Shown here: in pieces, positions 49,727-59,184 of the stretch
How positions within the stretch are numbered: position 1 is the first letter of the stretch
Layout of the letters: the number at the start of each line of letters is the position of its first letter
Origin: Nocardia sp. MH4
GTDB lineage: Bacteria > Actinomycetota > Actinomycetes > Mycobacteriales > Mycobacteriaceae
Length of the DNA: 64,000 nucleotides
Assembly: GCF_019266065.1 (NCBI RefSeq)
Contig: NZ_LPNR01000128.1
Coordinates: forward strand, 108,448 to 172,447
Reading direction: 5' to 3'
Translations under genes and position numbers: made by a program
The notes under the pieces: generated by a model
The model's database searches: none
What the model was told of the DNA's origin: nothing
What the model saw: only the letters and a program-made list of their open reading frames with translations

Positions 49727-50941
49727 TTATGCGGTGACCACCTTCAAGGTCGAAAGTCCGCGAAAAGACAGCCCGGTGCGCCAGCGGGGCTGCTCGACCA
49801 GCCGAAGATCGGGAAATCGGGACGCCAGGAGCGGGAACAATATTGCCCCTTCGAGCCGTGCAAGCGGTGCGCCGAGGCAGAAATGGATGCCGGCCCCGAA
49901 CGACAACGGCGGGACCCCGGTTCGGGTGATGTCGAGACTGTCGGGGTCGTCGAACCGATCCGGGTCTCTGTTGGCTGCCCCAAGCAGGATCAGTACGACC
50001 TGACCGGGATGTAAATCAACTCCCGCCAGTCGCGTCGGCTGGAGCACCGTACGCCCGTTGGTCTGGACGGGGGACTCATAGCGCAATAATTCTTCGACTG
50101 CGTTGCTCGCCAACTCTGGCCTGGCACGAAGTTCGCGCATTTGGTCAGGGTGGGCGAGCAGCGCGGCGACGCCGTTGCCGATCAGGTTCGTGGTGGTCTC
50201 GAACCCTGCCGCAAACAAAAGAATCGCGGTACCGACGCATTCGTCGTCGTCTAGGATGTCGTCGCCATTCGCGACGGCGAGCCGGCTCAGTAGGTCATCG
50301 GTAGGGCGGGCGCGTTTGACCGCCAACAGGTCAGCGAAATATGCGGCAAGTTGGTCTTCGGCGTCGCAGGCTGCTGTCAAGGCCGCGATATCGGCACCGG
50401 GTTCGAGCGAGGCCAGCAGGGCCCGCACCAGTGGGGCTGCTACTGCTCTATCAGTAAAGGGCACCCCGAGTAGATCTCCAATCACATTCACGGGCAGCGG
50501 GAGCGCCAGATCGTTGATGATGTCGACGGAGACCCGTGCTTCCATGACATTGAGCAAGTGGTTGACCTGTGTGACGATACGGCCGCGCAACGCGTCGATG
50601 TGCCTCGGGGTGAACACGTCGGCGACCAACCGACGCAGCCGGTGGTGGTCAGGAGGGTTGCGGAACAGCATGGTGCGTCGGAACCGGTGCATGGCCTGAT
50701 GTTGCAGCTCTTCAGGAATGTCGGACAAGCCGAAGCCCAGCGACTCGTCGGCCTTGCCGAGGCTGCGGTCGCGGAGCGCCGCCGCGCAATCGTCGTAGCG
50801 GCTCAATACCAGCACCCCCGATCGTGTAACCAACACTGGTTGCGTCTGGCGCAGCCGCCGGAACGCCTCATAAGGTCCGGCCGAGCCGTGATCGGTTAGC
50901 AAGGCGTCCAGGAGCAGTGCTCGCTCGCTCGGTACAGTCAT
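49727..50941 (-). CDS. cytochrome P450
   Basis: 404 residues from ATG 50941 with GGAGA upstream. I-helix AAGFETTTNL, ExxR in EELLRY, and haem loop FGAGIHFCLGAPLARLE (Cys near residue 350). It is a soluble bacterial class I P450 of unknown substrate. The start overlaps the thioesterase stop by four bases (ATGA). It is the last gene on the minus strand of the catabolic operon. No reductase is next to it; it may use the ferredoxin at 61796. Confidence 0.92.
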   Translation of the reverse strand: MTVPSERALLLDALLTDHGSAGPYEAFRRLRQTQPVLVTRSGVLVLSRYDDCAAALRDRSLGKADESLGFGLSDIPEELQHQAMHRFRRTMLFRNPPDHHRLRRLVADVFTPRHIDALRGRIVTQVNHLLNVMEARVSVDIINDLALPLPVNVIGDLLGVPFTDRAVAAPLVRALLASLEPGADIAALTAACDAEDQLAAYFADLLAVKRARPTDDLLSRLAVANGDDILDDDECVGTAILLFAAGFETTTNLIGNGVAALLAHPDQMRELRARPELASNAVEELLRYESPVQTNGRTVLQPTRLAGVDLHPGQVVLILLGAANRDPDRFDDPDSLDITRTGVPPLSFGAGIHFCLGAPLARLEGAILFPLLASRFPDLRLVEQPRWRTGLSFRGLSTLKVVTA

Positions 50942-51468
50942 GCCTGTCTCCTTGCACTCACCGGCGACTGCAAGAAATGTTTGACATCGACCACAATGAA
51001 CAGTGCTGTGGCCGTGACAACCAAATGTCCCCCTGCATCCTCGATTCTGGCCCCGAGATGTAATTTCCGGCCATCTCGAGACCGTAGTTCGGCGTGCAGG
51101 GCGTAGGGAGTGTCGAGCTGAACCGGAGCAAGATAGTCGAGGTCGAGATGGCGCGTCACGGCGAGTTCGCCGACGGTGTATAGCAGGAAACCGAATAGGT
51201 CGTCGACTACTGTCGCCACAGCGCCCCCGTGCACTATTCCGGGCGCTCCTACATGACGTCGATCGAATCGGTGGTGAGCGACCACGCCGCCTGCGCAGCG
51301 CTGGGCCGTCAGAAAATGCCCATGCGGGTTGGCCGGTCCACAACCGAGACAGTTGGGATGGTGGGGAGGCAACTCAGTCGATCGAGGTTCCAAAAGTCGG
51401 AACGAACGCACCCATTCCTCCAAGTCGGGATCGGACGACCTGCCGCCCGTGTCCGATAGATTGCTCAT
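50938..51468 (-). CDS. PaaI-type thioesterase (paralogue)
   Basis: 176 residues from ATG 51468 with AGGAAGG upstream. NCLGCGPANPHGHFLTAQ, VGAPGIVHGGAVATVVDDLF and LDLDYLAPVQLDTPYALH closely follow the protein at 11852-12379. The HGG turn of hotdog thioesterases is intact. It probably releases acids from CoA thioesters formed by the acyl-CoA ligase upstream. It overlaps the P450 gene by four bases. The 282-bp gap before it (51469-51750) has no clear gene. Confidence 0.88.
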   Translation of the reverse strand: MSNLSDTGGRSSDPDLEEWVRSFRLLEPRSTELPPHHPNCLGCGPANPHGHFLTAQRCAGGVVAHHRFDRRHVGAPGIVHGGAVATVVDDLFGFLLYTVGELAVTRHLDLDYLAPVQLDTPYALHAELRSRDGRKLHLGARIEDAGGHLVVTATALFIVVDVKHFLQSPVSARRQA

Positions 51469-51750
51469 GGTCAGCCTTCCTGTCGATGAAGCCGCACCCA
51501 ACATCGATCTCGAGCGTGACCACTATGCAAATACATATCGCGCACGCCAGAGGTGGTGCGCAGCCGGTGGCCCCATTCCACCACCACCGGCGCGAAACGT
51601 GCCGTGCACTGGGAGGTGACTCCCATCTTCGTTTGCAGCCTTTCGCCGATGTCGACGTGCACGGTAATGTCGCCGGTGTCGCGAAAGCTTCGCATTATGG
51701 GTATCAATGTCCTGTTCCGTCCTACTCAGGACCAGGCATGGAGACAATTC

Positions 51751-53382
51751 CTAAATCTCGACGACGGTCAGCTCGCCGTTCGCATGCAGGGTGCGCAACC
51801 GCTTCTTATCGAACTTGCCGACCGAGGTCTTGGGCACCTCTGCGGTGAAGCTCCAGCGCTCAGGCAGCCACCACGTGGCGACCTTGCCGTCGAGGAAGTC
51901 ACGCAGTTGGGCAGGTGTTACTTGCCGCCCGTCGCGTACGACGATCACAGCGAGGGGGCGTTCCTGCCACTTCTCATCCGGGACCCCGATTACTGATGCC
52001 TCGAGCACGTCGGGGTGACCGGCGAGCAGAAGTTCGAGCTCGACCGAGGAGATCCACTCCCCGCCGGACTTGATCACGTCCTTGGTGCGGTCGGTCAGCG
52101 TGACAAAGCTGCGTTCGTCGATCCGGCCGACATCGCCGGTGCGCAACCAGCCGTCCTGGAACTTATCCCCGCCATCCTCTTCGCCGATGTACGAGCCGGT
52201 AATCCAAGGTCCGCGCACTTGCAACTCACCGACGGCTTCGCCGTCGTGCGGGAGCTCATTGCCTCCGTCGTCGACGATCCTAAGCTCGACTCCTGCAACC
52301 GGACGACCTTGGGTCGCTCGCAGACGCCACCGCTCCTGGGCGTCGAGCGACGCCGGTGGACGCGCGACAGCCGCTAGTGGCGAGGTCTCGGTCATTCCCC
52401 ACGCCTGTACAACCTGTACGTTGTACCTCTCTTCGAAGGCCTTCATCAGATGAACGGGTACAGCTGAGCCACCGCAAGCGACCAGGCCTAGAGACGAGAT
52501 GTCGTAGCTGGGGTTGGAATCCAGGAAGTCCAAGACGTCGTTCCAGATGGTCGGGACTGCCCCGGCGATGGTTGCCTTGTGGACGTCGATCAGCCGCACG
52601 AGCGGCTCGGCCTGTAGGAACCGGTCAGGCATGAGCAAGCCGGCACCCGCCATGAGTGCGGCGTAGACCAGCCCCCAGGCGTTCGCGTGGAACATCGGGA
52701 CGATGGGGAGGATTCGGTCATCGCTGCTCACGCTCAGTCCGTCGGCGGCGCAGGCCGCCATCGAGTGGAGGTAAGTCGACCGGTGGCTATAGGCGACACC
52801 TTTGGGGTCGCCGGTGGTGCCAGAGGTGTAACAGGCCGCGGCCGCAGACTGCTCGTCGAGGTCTGGCCAGTCGAACGTCTCGGGCTGGGCGGAGATGAAC
52901 TCCTCGTAATCAACGACTGTCAGTCCCTCACGGTGCAGCGGGGTAAGGTCCACCTCTCCGGTGACAACGATGGTATGCACGCTAGTGAGCTGCAGCAACA
53001 CTGAGGCCATCATGGGTACTAGGCTTCCATCGACAATCACGACTTGGTCCTGAGCGTGGTTACCGATGTAAACAAGCTGATCGGAGGCGAGCCGTAGATT
53101 CAGGGTATGCAGCACCGCTCCCATCGAGGGCACTGCGCAGTAGGCCTCCACGTGCTCCTGGTTGTTCCACATGAGGGTCGCGACGCGCTCATCGCCTGTG
53201 ATCCCGCAAGCCCGCAATGCGTTGGCCAACTGAGCGGACCTCCGTCCGATTTCGGAGAACGTAGCAACCTTCACGCTTCCGTCAAGTTGCAAAGTCCGCA
53301 CGGTCGCCGAGCCGTGCACACTCGAGCCGTGGCGCAGAATCGCCGCGGTCGTCAACGGGACGTTCATCATCGTGCTCTGCAT
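51751..53382 (-). CDS. AMP-forming fatty acyl-CoA ligase (AlkK/FadD type)
   Basis: 543 residues of the ANL superfamily. ATP loop YTSGTTGDPKGVAYSHRS, A5 region QAWGMTETSPLA, A7/A8 GWLRTGDVGRIDERSFVTLT and C-terminal catalytic Lys in PKTSVGKFDKKRL. Length and spacing fit medium-chain fatty acyl-CoA ligases such as AlkK. It would activate the acid made by the aldehyde dehydrogenase using ATP and CoA. It is followed by the thioesterase and P450 on the same strand. Confidence 0.9.
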   Translation of the reverse strand: MQSTMMNVPLTTAAILRHGSSVHGSATVRTLQLDGSVKVATFSEIGRRSAQLANALRACGITGDERVATLMWNNQEHVEAYCAVPSMGAVLHTLNLRLASDQLVYIGNHAQDQVVIVDGSLVPMMASVLLQLTSVHTIVVTGEVDLTPLHREGLTVVDYEEFISAQPETFDWPDLDEQSAAAACYTSGTTGDPKGVAYSHRSTYLHSMAACAADGLSVSSDDRILPIVPMFHANAWGLVYAALMAGAGLLMPDRFLQAEPLVRLIDVHKATIAGAVPTIWNDVLDFLDSNPSYDISSLGLVACGGSAVPVHLMKAFEERYNVQVVQAWGMTETSPLAAVARPPASLDAQERWRLRATQGRPVAGVELRIVDDGGNELPHDGEAVGELQVRGPWITGSYIGEEDGGDKFQDGWLRTGDVGRIDERSFVTLTDRTKDVIKSGGEWISSVELELLLAGHPDVLEASVIGVPDEKWQERPLAVIVVRDGRQVTPAQLRDFLDGKVATWWLPERWSFTAEVPKTSVGKFDKKRLRTLHANGELTVVEI

Positions 53383-53464
53383 AGCATTTCCTCATTCAAG
53401 AGTGTCTTCGAACGTAGGCGATCTGGGGGTTGATTCGCCGCTGGCCGGCGACATGGGGCTGCTG

Positions 53465-54532
53465 TCAGCGATCCACAGCCGTCAGCGAACTGGAAGCAGC
53501 CTCCAGGGACGCGACCAGGTCCAACTCCAGCTCTGGCAGTTGGCTAGCGGCCGAGGCCACCCCGGCCAGGCGAACTCGTATATCAACGTCGCGGCGGATA
53601 CCGGCACGCGCAGTGGCGGTCCACGCCTGCGCACAACGGCTGGCCGCTACGGCGAGTTGAGCGGTGGCGGAGTCCCCGGTCAGACGAGCGACATCTGCGC
53701 AGCCATCGGCTAGCAATCGGCGGAACAGCCCGCCGCCAGTACCTGCCTTCTCAATGAAAGCGCTCAGGCTGAACAGGAGAGTCTCGAGGTCGTCCACCGG
53801 AAGATCGGCCCAGGTCTGAATGTCGGCCGCCAGCTGCACCGCCGCGGCCAAGCCCTCCGCACCGGATGCCGCTGTCCTGAGATCGACGATCCCGGGTTGC
53901 GATGGGCGGCGCATTCCGGCTGCGGACTGTCGAAATGCCTCCGCCGCTACTTCCGCCACGTCCGGCAGCGCACTCGGCCAGCTGATGCGGTATGTACAGT
54001 GGCGCGTCGGTTGCGGGAAAGACTTCGAGGACCGCGCCCGAGCCAGTGCATCGAGCGGGACTTTCTGCACCTCGGCGCGGTCATTGTCTACGACAAAGGC
54101 GATCCCCTCGGCCTCGTCGTGACCGATCACGACGATGTCGTGGCGACTCATCTGGAACTGGACGCGGAGGTACGGCAACTCACCGATATCTCCCCATACC
54201 AGGCTGGGTCTGCCTGCTTCGAGCTCGTCGAGAACCCATGACCACCCCTCTCGGGGATCATCGGTCGTGAGAACCTGGACTTGCGCGCCGAGTCGGCGGG
54301 GCAGATCAATTTCGAAGTCGGCGCCTCGTCCTACCAGGTACAGCGGTGGAACGAGGTCGCTTGACCGGAGGTACGATAACCCCAGTGCGCCGCCGAGAGC
54401 GAACACCAGACCTTCGTCGGGCGGCCCATCCCACCCCAGTCCATGCCAATGCAGAAGATCCCGCATAGCGCCAGAACCGCAGTGTCCCCCCATCTTGTGC
54501 GGGTAGTCATCGACCAGGGTCCTGCGGGGCAT
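53465..54532 (-). CDS. BtrH N-terminal domain / DUF4872 protein
   Basis: 355 residues. The start is MGGHCGSGAMRDLLHWHG with Cys at about residue 19. Later come LVWGDIGELPYLR, SRHDIVVIGHDEAEGIAFVV and DNDRAEVQKV, which give the Cys-His-Asp arrangement of the BtrH cysteine-protease-like acyltransferase fold. The last 150 residues match the helical DUF4872 region. BtrH moves an aminoacyl group in butirosin synthesis. In catabolic operons the role is not known. Its neighbours are the SDR (49 bases upstream) and the acyl-CoA ligase. Confidence 0.8.
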   Translation of the reverse strand: MPRRTLVDDYPHKMGGHCGSGAMRDLLHWHGLGWDGPPDEGLVFALGGALGLSYLRSSDLVPPLYLVGRGADFEIDLPRRLGAQVQVLTTDDPREGWSWVLDELEAGRPSLVWGDIGELPYLRVQFQMSRHDIVVIGHDEAEGIAFVVDNDRAEVQKVPLDALARARSSKSFPQPTRHCTYRISWPSALPDVAEVAAEAFRQSAAGMRRPSQPGIVDLRTAASGAEGLAAAVQLAADIQTWADLPVDDLETLLFSLSAFIEKAGTGGGLFRRLLADGCADVARLTGDSATAQLAVAASRCAQAWTATARAGIRRDVDIRVRLAGVASAASQLPELELDLVASLEAASSSLTAVDR

Positions 54533-54581
54533 GTGAATCCTTCCGGGTGAATGAGGGGGCCAACGGGGATCGAAGACCGGG

Positions 54582-55418
54582 TCAGTGGGTCCGGATTCTG
54601 TCCAGGTAGGCCTGGCGGGCCGCTGTGTCGACGCCGTCGAGAAATACCGAGTCCGTGCCCAGCGCGGATCCGAGCCTGGCGGTCAGCCAGCCAGGGACGA
54701 ACTTCATCGCCGCGACCAATACGCCGGCCAGGCGAGTGACGCGTACGAATGGACGCGGGCGCTCGATAAGATCGGCTGTCGCACGCGCGATCTCCTCGGG
54801 CTCGGCATTGCGCAGTCCCTTGGCACCAGCGGTTCCCGCGACGAGCTCGGTGTTGGTGAATGTGGGCCTAACGGTGGACAGCTCGACGCCTGACGTGCGG
54901 TACTCGTGCCGTGCCGCCTCGGTGAATCCGATGACCGCGAATTTGGTACCGCAATACGTCGCCAGTCCAGGCACAGCGAGCTCGCCGGCCAGCGACGCGG
55001 TGTTGATGATGTGCCCAGCGCGCCGCGGCAGCATTCGCTGAAGGGCTAGTTTGGTCCCAAAGACGACTCCCAGGACGTTGATCTCGACCTGCCTCCGGGT
55101 CACCGTGTCGTCTTCCTCGTGTACGTGACCAGTGGGCATGATGCCCGCATTGTTGATCAGCACGTCGAGGGGGCCGAGCTCTTCCTCGACCAGCTCGAGA
55201 AATTGCCGAAACGAAGTGGGGTCGGTTACGTCGAGGTGGGTAACGATCTTCACGCCGAGTTCGGTGGCGGCCTCCTGAGCGCGCTTCTCATCGACATCGC
55301 CGATGGCGACGCGGTGGCCTCGTCGAATCAGCTCCTTCGCGGTCTGGTAGCCGATGCCGCGGGCCCCGCCGGTGATAGCTACGGTCTTTGCGGCGGTGCG
55401 GGCACGGTGTGTCGTCAC
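54582..55418 (-). CDS. short-chain dehydrogenase/reductase
   Basis: 278 residues from GTG 55418, overlapping the aldehyde dehydrogenase stop by four bases. VAITGGARGIGYQTAKELI, NNAGIMPTG, the catalytic Ser in NTASLAGEL and Y-x3-K in ATYCGTKFAVIG. Probably oxidises an alcohol to aldehyde or ketone with NAD(P). The order ALDH then SDR then BtrH is tight, so one transcript is likely. Confidence 0.9.
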   Translation of the reverse strand: MTTHRARTAAKTVAITGGARGIGYQTAKELIRRGHRVAIGDVDEKRAQEAATELGVKIVTHLDVTDPTSFRQFLELVEEELGPLDVLINNAGIMPTGHVHEEDDTVTRRQVEINVLGVVFGTKLALQRMLPRRAGHIINTASLAGELAVPGLATYCGTKFAVIGFTEAARHEYRTSGVELSTVRPTFTNTELVAGTAGAKGLRNAEPEEIARATADLIERPRPFVRVTRLAGVLVAAMKFVPGWLTARLGSALGTDSVFLDGVDTAARQAYLDRIRTH

Positions 55419-56941
55419 TTGCTGTTCTCCTTGTTGAGGCCGAGGCGCTGCCATAGGCCGCGACCGGCCGCCGCGCGCAACACTCTTCCGGCCATGGCCG
55501 CGCGCCGCGGGGTGTACGGGTACCAGGTGAGTTCTCGCGACAGGACAGGGATCCGTGGCTCTGTCACTGCCTGTACCCGGCAGTACTTGCGTAGCCCGTG
55601 AGCTCCGCCGAGCCGAGCACCGATGCCCGAGGCCTTCCATCCACTGTGCGGCAGTGTGGTGGCGAACAGGTTGCTGAAGACATCATTTATGTTGACAGCT
55701 CCCGCGTTTAGCTGTAATGCGATGCGCTGAGCACGAGCATGGTCTCGGGTCCACACCGTCGCAGACAAGCCGTACGCCGAGTCGTTGGCCAGGCGGATGG
55801 CCTCGTTCTCATCCGCGACCTGCATCACCGGAATCGTGGGACCGAAGGTCTCCTCGGTCATGCAGGCCATCGTGTGGTCGACACCGACCAGGACCGTCGG
55901 AGCGTAGTAGTTTCCGACCGCACTCCGAGTTCCGCCAGCCAGAACCCGCGCACCTGCCACCACTGCCTCGCTGACGTGGCGATCGGCAATGTCGACCTGC
56001 CTCGCGGTGACCATTGCGCCCACGTCGCGACCGGCCGCACCATGGGCGAGGGACCGCACACGTTGGGTCAGCCGCGCCACGAACTCGTCGTAAACCTCAG
56101 ATACCACATACACCCGCTCGACAGAGATGCATACCTGTCCCGCGTTGAACAGAGCGCCCCACGCGATTCCCTCCACCGCACGAGCAAGGTCGGCGTCCTC
56201 CAGCACGATCGCCGGATCTTTGCCGCCAAGCTCCAGACTCATCGGCTTCAAATGCTCGGCACAGCGGATCGCGACCGCACGCCCGGTGGCGGTCGAGCCG
56301 GTGAACTGTACAAAGTCAGCGGCATCGACCACGGCTGCGCCCGAATCGCCATCACCTACAACGTGCGCCAGAACCGCGGGGGCGCCGATCTCGTGCCAGC
56401 CCTCGATGATCCGCGCGCACGTCAGCGGCGTCTCCTCCGAGGACTTCGCCAGGACCGCGCAGCCTGCTGCCAGCGCGGGCGCTGCGTCCATGAGGAAGAG
56501 GGTGATCGGGAAGTTCCACGGCATGATCATGCCGACGACCGGGAAGGGGTGATAGGTCGTAGTGAGTCGTTTCGACAAGGTCAGCAGGCTCGAGGACCTG
56601 ACCTGCTCGCCGGCGAGAAACTTCGCGGCATGGTCGGCGTAGTAGCTGATGAACTCGCACGATGCTGTCGTCTCCACCAGGGCGTCGGGACGCACCTTGC
56701 CTGTCTCGGCTTGCAACAAGTTGGTGAGCTCGTCGGTGTGATCAAGGATCCAGTCCCGCCAGCGATGCAGCCATTTGGCGCGTTGGCGTGGGCCGGCTTC
56801 GGCCCACCCGACCTGAGCGTCTCGAAGATCAGCAGCGACGAGACTTACTGTCTCGCGGTCGTCGACAGCGACGGTTGCGATGAGCCGACCGTCGGCGGGG
56901 TTGCGCACGTCCAAGACGCCCGCTGGGATCGTCGCGCTCAT
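55415..56941 (-). CDS. aldehyde dehydrogenase
   Basis: 508 residues. PWNFPITLFLMDAAPALAAG, NAD loop FTGSTATGRAVAIRCA, catalytic Glu in LELGGKDPAIV, catalytic Cys in NAGQVCISVERVYV, then EETFGPTIPVMQV. All conserved residues are present. It oxidises an aldehyde to the acid with NAD(P)+. It overlaps the transglutaminase-like gene by four bases upstream and the SDR by four downstream. An extended C-terminus (RAAMAGRVLRAAAGRGLWQR) is basic. Confidence 0.93.
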   Translation of the reverse strand: MSATIPAGVLDVRNPADGRLIATVAVDDRETVSLVAADLRDAQVGWAEAGPRQRAKWLHRWRDWILDHTDELTNLLQAETGKVRPDALVETTASCEFISYYADHAAKFLAGEQVRSSSLLTLSKRLTTTYHPFPVVGMIMPWNFPITLFLMDAAPALAAGCAVLAKSSEETPLTCARIIEGWHEIGAPAVLAHVVGDGDSGAAVVDAADFVQFTGSTATGRAVAIRCAEHLKPMSLELGGKDPAIVLEDADLARAVEGIAWGALFNAGQVCISVERVYVVSEVYDEFVARLTQRVRSLAHGAAGRDVGAMVTARQVDIADRHVSEAVVAGARVLAGGTRSAVGNYYAPTVLVGVDHTMACMTEETFGPTIPVMQVADENEAIRLANDSAYGLSATVWTRDHARAQRIALQLNAGAVNINDVFSNLFATTLPHSGWKASGIGARLGGAHGLRKYCRVQAVTEPRIPVLSRELTWYPYTPRRAAMAGRVLRAAAGRGLWQRLGLNKENSK

Positions 56942-57663
56942 CGGACCTCCGTAGGTGAATGGGGATCGCGGGCGATCCCGTCGGGATGGGTGCGGTGGGC
57001 GGGTGTATCGGTGAAAGCGTCAGCGATCACCTGGGGCCGCTTGAAGATAAGAGGCCCATAGGTGCGGCGAAGTTCGGCCAGGATCGCGTTCAACGGCAAG
57101 TCGTCGTAGACGCCCCGCTCGCGGACGTACTCCATATGCTCGGCTCCGTCGGCAGAAAAGGCGTGCAGTAGTGCATCGCGATCGCCGTCGAAATCCACCG
57201 GCGGCACACCGAAACGCGCACACAACTCGGTGTTGAACGCGGGCGTCGCCTTCAACCACCGGCCGTCGATATTGAGGAGGCTGTAACCGTGATAGACGAA
57301 CAGGTCTGTGCCACCCATGAGCGCTCGCAACGCGTCTGTCTGCAAGTGATTGCGGACGTCAGCGAAGCCAAGCACCGCAGGGATCCCCGCCGCACGGCAC
57401 ACCGCGGTCAAGAGCACCGCCTTCGGGACGCAATAGGCGCGCCCGGACTCGAGGACGAAGCTCGCGCGATAGTGGGCAGGGTCGTCAGACACCGTGTAGG
57501 GGTCATACCAGACCCGGTCGCGAACGGCGGCGAAGAGACGCTTCGCCTTCTCTCGGCCGGTGCTCGCGTCGCCGATCACAGTGGCGGTGAACTCCCGGAC
57601 TAACTCGTGCTCGATGTCGAGGAAGTCGGTCGCTGCCAAGAATGTCATCCGGTCCGTTTTCAT
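56938..57663 (-). CDS. transglutaminase-like protein
   Basis: 241 residues from ATG 57663 with GGAGCACAG upstream. The fold marks are VRDRVWYDPYTVSDDP, the Cys in GRAYCVPKAVLLTAVCRAAG and the His in VYHGYSLLNIDGRWLKATPA. The usual Asp of the triad is replaced by the Thr-Pro-Ala-Phe-Asn run typical of one bacterial subfamily. The family includes amide-forming, hydrolytic and thioester-handling enzymes. Start and stop each overlap the neighbouring P450 and ALDH genes by four bases, so it is an integral part of this operon. The reaction is unknown. Confidence 0.85.
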   Translation of the reverse strand: MKTDRMTFLAATDFLDIEHELVREFTATVIGDASTGREKAKRLFAAVRDRVWYDPYTVSDDPAHYRASFVLESGRAYCVPKAVLLTAVCRAAGIPAVLGFADVRNHLQTDALRALMGGTDLFVYHGYSLLNIDGRWLKATPAFNTELCARFGVPPVDFDGDRDALLHAFSADGAEHMEYVRERGVYDDLPLNAILAELRRTYGPLIFKRPQVIADAFTDTPAHRTHPDGIARDPHSPTEVR

Positions 57664-59126
57664 CTGTGCTCCAGGTCTATCGGCAATCCGTCGACGGGAA
57701 TTGGGAGCGAGGTGTTGTCCCACCTGGCTTCATACTGGTCAGGGACCGTCCAAGTGTAGGTTCGCAGCATGTGATGCAGGATCGCCTTCACCTCGAGAGT
57801 GCCGAAATGCAGGCCGATGCACTTGTGCACGCCTCCTCCGAAGGGGATCCAACCGAGGCGATGATTCCGGTCCTCATGCCGCGGCTCGGTGAAGCGGTCA
57901 GGGTCAAAAGTGTCGGGATCGGTCCAGTACGACTCATCGAAGTGGTTCACCGCCGGAGCCACGGCTACCAGTGTGTTTTCGGGGATTTGGTGTCCGGCGA
58001 TTTCGACATCCTCGATGGTCTTACGCATCATGATCGGCACGGGCGCCACCAGCCGCAGCGTCTCCTTGATCACCAGGTCGAGAGTCTTCAGCGCGTCCAG
58101 GTCGTCGATAGTTGGGCGACGTCCGCCCAGTTGGTCGGACTCGGCCCGAGCCCGTTCCTGCCAAGCTGGATGCTTGGCGAGGAAGTAGACGGCAGCGGTG
58201 CTGGTGATGGTCGAGGTGTCGTGTGCCGCCATCATCAAGAAGATCATGTGGTTGACGACGTCCTCATCGGTGAAAGCTTGACCGTCGGCCGTGCGGGCAT
58301 GGCACAGCGCCGCAAAAAGGTCCTCTCCCTGGGCGCTCCGCGCCGCCGGCAGGTGGAAGGTGAAGTAGTCCTCCAGGAGCGCACGCCCACGGACTCCGGC
58401 CCGCCACCGAGTCCCCGGCAGCGGGAAACGGATGATCGAGCTGGCCGCACGCACGGCCGCCACGAAGGCATCGTTGATGGCGTCAGTGTCCTCACTGCCA
58501 CCCCGATCCGCCATGAAGACCTTCGTTGCTACGTCAAGGGTCAGGCCCTTCAGCAGTGGATAGATGCGTGTGGACTGGCCCGCTGGCCACGCGGGAATAC
58601 CGGTCTCGAGCGGCGGCCCGAGCTGGTCCACATAGGCGGTCAGGCGGTCGCGGGTGAACGCCTCCTGCATGATTCGTCGATGCATCCTGTGCTCGTCGAA
58701 GCTCATCAGCATCAGACCCCGGTGAAAAAAGGCGTCGATGAGATACGCCCACCCGTCCTGTGAGAACGATTTCGCCTTGACGGTCAGCGCCTCCTGCATG
58801 GCATCTGGACCGGCCACCATCACAATCTTCGTGCCGAAGGCGCCCATCCATGAGACGGGCCCGAATCGCTGGTACCTGGCCCGGGTGAAGCTGGATCCGA
58901 AACGGATGTAGTCCAGGGTGTGACCGAGCACAGGCAGACCAGCGGTCCCTCGGATCGGCTTGAGGCCCGACCCTGCGGGGGGCATTGCCAGCTCACGGAC
59001 AGGCCACTGATCACTGGCCCGCAGGAGGGCCACATCGACCCGGCTCGGCAGTGGCGCCAGGAGGACTGACGAGAGTCGCTCCCGACTCTTCGCCAGCGGC
59101 AGATGGATGGCGTACGTCACTGACAT
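57660..59126 (-). CDS. cytochrome P450 (long-chain type)
   Basis: 488 residues, longer than the P450 at 49727. Proline-rich hinge and PVLGHTLDYIRFGSSFTRAR in the N-terminus, a conserved GWAYLIDAFFHRGLMLMSFD before MHRRIMQEAF, I-helix MMAAHDTSTI, ExxR in KETLRL, PERF-type DPDRF, and haem loop FGGGVHKCIGLHFGTLE. This architecture recalls the CYP51/CYP136 side of bacterial P450s, but I cannot assign a family. It begins the TGase / ALDH / SDR / BtrH operon. Confidence 0.9.
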   Translation of the reverse strand: MSVTYAIHLPLAKSRERLSSVLLAPLPSRVDVALLRASDQWPVRELAMPPAGSGLKPIRGTAGLPVLGHTLDYIRFGSSFTRARYQRFGPVSWMGAFGTKIVMVAGPDAMQEALTVKAKSFSQDGWAYLIDAFFHRGLMLMSFDEHRMHRRIMQEAFTRDRLTAYVDQLGPPLETGIPAWPAGQSTRIYPLLKGLTLDVATKVFMADRGGSEDTDAINDAFVAAVRAASSIIRFPLPGTRWRAGVRGRALLEDYFTFHLPAARSAQGEDLFAALCHARTADGQAFTDEDVVNHMIFLMMAAHDTSTITSTAAVYFLAKHPAWQERARAESDQLGGRRPTIDDLDALKTLDLVIKETLRLVAPVPIMMRKTIEDVEIAGHQIPENTLVAVAPAVNHFDESYWTDPDTFDPDRFTEPRHEDRNHRLGWIPFGGGVHKCIGLHFGTLEVKAILHHMLRTYTWTVPDQYEARWDNTSLPIPVDGLPIDLEHR

Positions 59127-59184
59127 TCCTTTCTGAATGCTGTTCGCACGCAGTCGTCGTGCGAGTCGCCTGAGAGTCGGTCAC

